Shown: positions 61,301 to 64,000 of the stretch, piece by piece
How the letters are laid out: the number at the start of each line of letters is the position of its first letter
How positions within the stretch are numbered: the first letter of the stretch is position 1
NCBI GenBank assembly: GCA_001305055.1
Contig: BBZX01000002.1
Span: 1-64,000 of the forward strand
DNA from: Clostridia bacterium UC5.1-1C12
GTDB lineage: Bacteria; Bacillota_I; Bacilli_A; Erysipelotrichales; Erysipelotrichaceae
Reading direction: 5' to 3'
DNA: 64,000 bases
Program-made: the position numbers and the translations under genes
Notes under the pieces: generated by a model
Database searches by the model: none
Told to the model about the DNA's origin: nothing
What the model saw: only the letters and a program-made list of their open reading frames with translations

Positions 61301-61625
61301 TATCCGCTTCTTGATTAGCCAGCTCCTTAAAGTAGAGCTTCAGTAAAACAGCGACCGCGTGCCGGCATACCGGATGGGAGGTGCCATGCAGCGGACAGTT
61401 GCAGTGATGGGCTTTAATCATATAATCATCCTTGGTAATTGCCAGATTGACTTCATGATAGGTTTTATCTTCCTGTACGGTCGCATTCACTAAAATGATG
61501 GCAGGATCAAAGTTAGCATCTACCTCTAAAGATACGACCCGGCCATCTTCATAGTATTTAAGACCTTCATTATATATATCAGGGCTGATTGCAAAATCTT
61601 TTATTTGCGCTAGCGTCAATTCCAT
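58398..61625 (-). CDS. SNF2-family helicase with an N-terminal SWIM zinc finger
   Basis: This is a 1075-residue DNA-dependent ATPase of the bacterial SNF2/HepA type. The SWIM finger is at Cys75, Cys77, Cys87 and His89 (HCNCPLHG, VCRHAV). A long middle domain (about 100-560) precedes the helicase core: ILADDMGIGKT (Walker A, about 640), DEAQYIKN (Walker B, about 740), ALTGTPIENSL, and in the second lobe ILIFSQFTSLL-like and RAYRIGQHKNV. It is intact for 3.2 kb without any base loss. It ends 9 bases before pyrR. The role in transcription or repair is not known. Confidence 0.93.
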   Translation of the reverse strand: MELTLAQIKDFAISPDIYNEGLKYYEDGRVVSLEVDANFDPAIILVNATVQEDKTYHEVNLAITKDDYMIKAHHCNCPLHGTSHPVCRHAVAVLLKLYFKELANQEADKAKAVLTDPQVLDCIKEYEQSIVYSTLAMNNGRKIQIMPILELLDTAPLAAAALSFKLGYNKLYILKNPTQFLHDMQQNVVIQYGNECEFIHNSYSLNEQAQKLLTFMETLEFDHVYYENRIVGANPRLLYMKPSSVDAFFDRFMSEGINYHIEANRIINVVFKDENPPLRLNAMRYNDTAYEFTLSLKDFKLIEGKQHLYLFHDLILYRLDSEYSTHLMPLLKLFASIKRGLLVDVRHMPSFYNNVLTSIHSLIVLSGDDISEFAPLPLSARLYLDMPKHNVVSARLVFSYGTEEYNAFMPTKMSTYRNFSEEIAIQMIVRKYMTRIDNTTGISYIENSQDAFYEFFSQGIEECEHCCQIYATDKIKQVQIRSSVSISMGVKIENDLLEIQFDTSDFPIDELQNVLQAYSLNKKYYRMKSGSFINLEDSSLSELSEALHGLNVSSKELNEGHIVVEKYRSLSLDARLRKMELLKVERDGNFKTLVKAIKNVSDSDYSVPAALKPILRNYQKVGFRWLKTMASYGFGGILADDMGIGKTIQVITLFEDERLHHPESTSLVICPSSLILNWESEIKKFAPGLRSLVISGTAEERSKLIAMADDYDVLITSYDYLKRDVDQYEGRRFQFQILDEAQYIKNTSTKNAISVKKISSANKFALTGTPIENSLAELWSIFDFLMPGYLYSYNHFRKSFEIPIVRDHDDVMLESLKRMVEPFILRRIKKDVLKELPEKVENTMVLDMDEESRKLYIANVASIKQELSNEFNKNGFEKSKILILSMLTRLRQFCCDPRLIYDNYAGESCKLNACMELIHQCCESKKKVLIFSQFTSLLALIENELKKEKISYYLLKGSTSKIDRQNSVHAFNQDDTQVFLISLKAGGTGLNLTSAEVVIHFDPWWNVSAQNQATDRAYRIGQHKNVQVFKLIMKDTIEEKIQTLQDLKRDLSDSIINENDGLITSMSKKEIMDLF

Positions 61626-61687
61626 ATCGATCCTCCAAGCTCCATATCATTACTCTTTATTCTATCATTTTCTTTGGCTGATGTCTT

Positions 61688-61714
61688 GAAAAAAGATGAG
61701 CAGTGACTCTTTTT
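61688..61714 (-). terminator. Probable terminator after the second M42 gene
   Basis: An A-rich/T-rich hairpin with core GAG/CTC (AAAAAAGATGAG and CTCTTTTT) lies between the M42 stop and the SNF2 helicase start. The stem has a bulge. Confidence 0.5.
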
Positions 61715-61717
61715 AAC

Positions 61718-62777
61718 TTACTTATGCAGAAAAGGGGCGCTTTGAATAGTTTCCAAAATGGCTTTCGCTAAATCAACTGCGCTGCGATAATCAGCATAAC
61801 TGGCAAAGCCGTGATGAGAGTGAATATAACGAACCGGAATGCCGATGACGATCGTCGGTATATCGCGGACATGTATAAAAGCACCGTTTGTACCGCCGCC
61901 GCTGCGCACACTTTCCTGACAAGGAATCTGTTTGGCATCCGCAAGCTGTAAAGCAAAACGCTGAAAACCGGGATGGGTAATCATTGAACGGTCAAAATGC
62001 CGAAGCATGCAGCCTTTTTTTAATGCGGTTTGAATCATATAAGGTTCCTGGAACGTATCATCAGCCGGACAGCTTCAAAGACGATGGCCAGATCAGGTTT
62101 CAACCGTTCAAGGTTGGCTTGAATGCCGCGCTCACCAACCTCTTCCTGTACCGAGAAGGAGGCACAGACATCGGCGGCCGGCTGCTGTAATTCCTTAAGT
62201 GTATCAATCAGCGCTGAAACACCAATGCGGCAGTCCAGTGCTTTTCCTAAAATTAAATCATGTCTTTCATCATAGCTGCATGTGACATCAGGCACTGCCG
62301 GTGCGGCCAGCCCTAATTTAAGTTTTCCTTCAGATCGTGATCACTCACGGCACCGACATCGATGACCATCTTACTCAGCTCAGCCCCTTCATGCTTTTCA
62401 CTCTCACTCATAAAATGAATCGGTTTGGCGGCGATGATCCCCTCAATCAGCTCACCATCTGTATTGCGGACTTTCACCTTGTGAGCCGGTGCCGTATTCG
62501 CTACCCAGCCGCCCAATGGCAGAAACGGCATCGTACCGTTAGGCTTCACTGCCTGAATAATATAGCCTACCTCATCAAGATGGGCATCCAGCATGACCTT
62601 TAAACGATTGCCGGTATTTTTAATGGATTGTGCGGTTACATTATGCAGACTGTCCTCATGAACATCCTTTACCTGAACCAGCATCTTTTTTACTAAAGCC
62701 GCAACATCTTCTTCAAAGCCGCTGGGACCAAAACTATCAGAAAGCATGCATATCTGTTTTATCGAATCATTCATCAT
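61718..62777 (-). CDS. Second M42-family aminopeptidase (two frame breaks)
   Basis: This is another M42 metallopeptidase. The start is 62777 or 62774 (MMNDSIKQICML) after AGAGGAT. Motifs are MLDAHLDEVGYII, ALDCRIGVSAL, SVQEEVGERG (catalytic Glu) and IPVRYIHSHHG. One A is missing near 62325 and one G near 62082; restored length is about 353 residues. It differs clearly from the gene at 56844. Cytosolic peptide breakdown is the expected role. Confidence 0.9.
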
Positions 62778-62870
62778 TTATCCTCTTTTCAATTGCAAAA
62801 CTATTATACACCAATCCGCCATTCATGGTAGAATATTATCAAGGAGAAAAGAAAGGATGGGGAGGCGAGG

Positions 62871-64000
62871 ATGCAACTAGGTATTTCTGAAAAGGATAAA
62901 GAAAGATTAAACTGCATTATCCGCTGGCTGCAATTAAAGCATCACATAAAAAGTTGAAAATATGATAGAAGGTATCTGTTCACGAGGTACCTACAATAAG
63001 ATCCGCAAAGGGGAAGCGGTTAAGAACGATGAAATCTATGAACGGCTGCTGGCCATCTTTGGGTATGAATATACTTATGATGAGCAGCAAGAGGCTGAAC
63101 TGGAAATCATGTTCAGAGAACTGAGACTGAAAGCTGACCGCTATGATCCGGATCGACAGAATACGATGGATGAATGTATCCGTTATTTAAAAGCGCAGGG
63201 CAGCGGTGTATTCTGTTCGCTGTATCTTGAAGCGTTGGAAATGATTAATGACTATTGGAATAAGGATATATCCGATCGAGATCATGCCGAGGAATTATTT
63301 CAAATCATATCGATATTTCCTGATCCGCTGATTGATCTGCTGATGGATTTTATCTTTAGAATGCGCTGGAATGCTCATCTTGACCGGCCTGAATTATTTG
63401 AAGAATTAATGGATGTCTATGATTTTAAACATTCTGCCTGCATCAGCAACCGCATGAATTATATTCATATCTTAATTTTTAACCGCCGTAATTTTGATGC
63501 GGCCATGGAAATCGACAAGCTGGAAAAATTGATTGATCCCAACCGCAATGCAGCTCAATATCTGCGTCTTTTTGTCTTTAAGCTGCAGATGATCAATAAT
63601 ATACAGGGAAAATCAATTCTTGAATATTATGAACAGCTGAAATGCTTCTTACACACCCATTATGAGCAGCTGCCTTATAAACAAAGCATGAGCTCTTTAT
63701 ACAACATCGGCATTTATCTGTTTGATCAGGGGCATTTTAACGAGGCGAAAAAGGTATTGGAATATGTCGGTAAGCTGCCGCGCTATAAGTATAAAACCTA
63801 TATCCTGCTGCAGGGAATATCCCGTCAGGTCGATCATTGCCGGCTGAAAACTAATCCGGATCTTGACCGCTTGCAGGACGAAAGTCATAAGCTGCAGGCG
63901 ATGGTCAATTATTTCTGCCGCCGTGAGGAGAAATCATTTGATGAACAAGTCAATGAACTGAATCAGGTAGTCTGCACTTATATGGAAAAAAGCGGTCTCG
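62871..64000 (+). CDS. HTH/TPR-like transcription regulator, partial (one frame break)
   Basis: ATG 62871 follows GGAGGCGAGG. MQLGISEKDKERLNCIIRWL begins the protein; after a lost A near 62951 it continues KKVENMIEGICSRGTYNKIR and stays open to the window edge (about 376 residues so far). Residues 15-65 look like a helix-turn-helix (Cro/XRE type, SRGTYNKIRKGEAV), followed by a long helical region rich in aromatic and leucine residues, typical of TPR-containing peptide-sensing regulators of the Rgg/PlcR type. That is a tentative match. It is divergent from the second M42 gene. Confidence 0.65.

Overview
The window looks like the chromosome of a low-GC Firmicute (Bacillota), most likely of the Erysipelotrichia type. 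This is an inference from family content, not a database result. Support comes from a T-box leader, a canonical cre site, Rex, strong GGAGG ribosome binding sites, PPi-type phosphofructokinase, and a small protein resembling the MG284/MPN403 family of Mollicutes and relatives. Gene density is high. No rRNA, tRNA, CRISPR array, insertion sequence or prophage was seen.

A technical feature dominates the reading. About fifty small frame disruptions, mostly one-base deletions and some insertions in short runs of identical bases, break otherwise well-conserved housekeeping genes (rex, asnS, pfp, kdpB, ptsI, pyrR and many more). Restoring one or two bases gives full-length family members in almost every case, so I annotate these as single genes spanning the break and treat most breaks as sequencing or assembly error. 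The in-frame TAG in a RelB/DinJ-like antitoxin and the PDDEXK-nuclease (DUF1016) remnant are different and look like real decay.

Layout. 0.1-7.7 kb: a FemABX ligase, the t6A cluster tsaE-tsaB-rimI-tsaD with a nuclease remnant inside it, rex, T-box-controlled asnS, and alanine dehydrogenase. 7.8-15.6 kb: a cre-controlled mannose-family PTS (IIA, IIB, IIC, IID), then an anchored sugar-binding protein, a histidine kinase, a NarL-type regulator, a second binding protein and a Cof-type HAD phosphatase. 16.3-22.5 kb (minus strand): a Ugp-like ABC importer with a cytosolic alkaline-phosphatase-superfamily hydrolase and a HAD phosphatase, behind four 11-bp-phased TTAA repeats resembling a Pho box. 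22.6-29.1 kb: a DJ-1 protein, LicD, a zinc-site-degenerate amidase-like protein, an ABC-F ATPase, a small membrane protein and pfp. 29.1-32.1 kb: a LytTR regulator, a bactofilin, and a membrane-anchored Ntn hydrolase of the penicillin acylase/choloylglycine hydrolase type. 32.3-39.7 kb: an oligopeptide ABC importer whose OppC carries a complete seven-repeat RCC1-like propeller between its first membrane helix and its permease core, and whose OppF carries a helical insert of about 140 residues. 39.9-48.9 kb: kdpFABC, an unrecognised gene, and kdpDE. 48.9-51.1 kb: an MG284-like protein and ptsI. 51.2-62.8 kb (mostly minus strand): a GNAT protein, a short UvrA-like ATPase divergent from an AraC regulator, PepF, two M42 peptidases, PyrR and a SWIM-SNF2 helicase. 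The window ends inside an HTH/TPR-like regulator.

How they fit together: PTS, pfp and ptsI handle sugars, and the binding-protein/kinase/regulator cluster probably senses one. The Opp importer, PepF and the M42 peptidases form a peptide-use module. Kdp handles potassium limitation, and the Ugp-like cluster is probably for phosphoester scavenging. The most novel-looking item is the OppC-RCC1 fusion at 35.3-37.1 kb.
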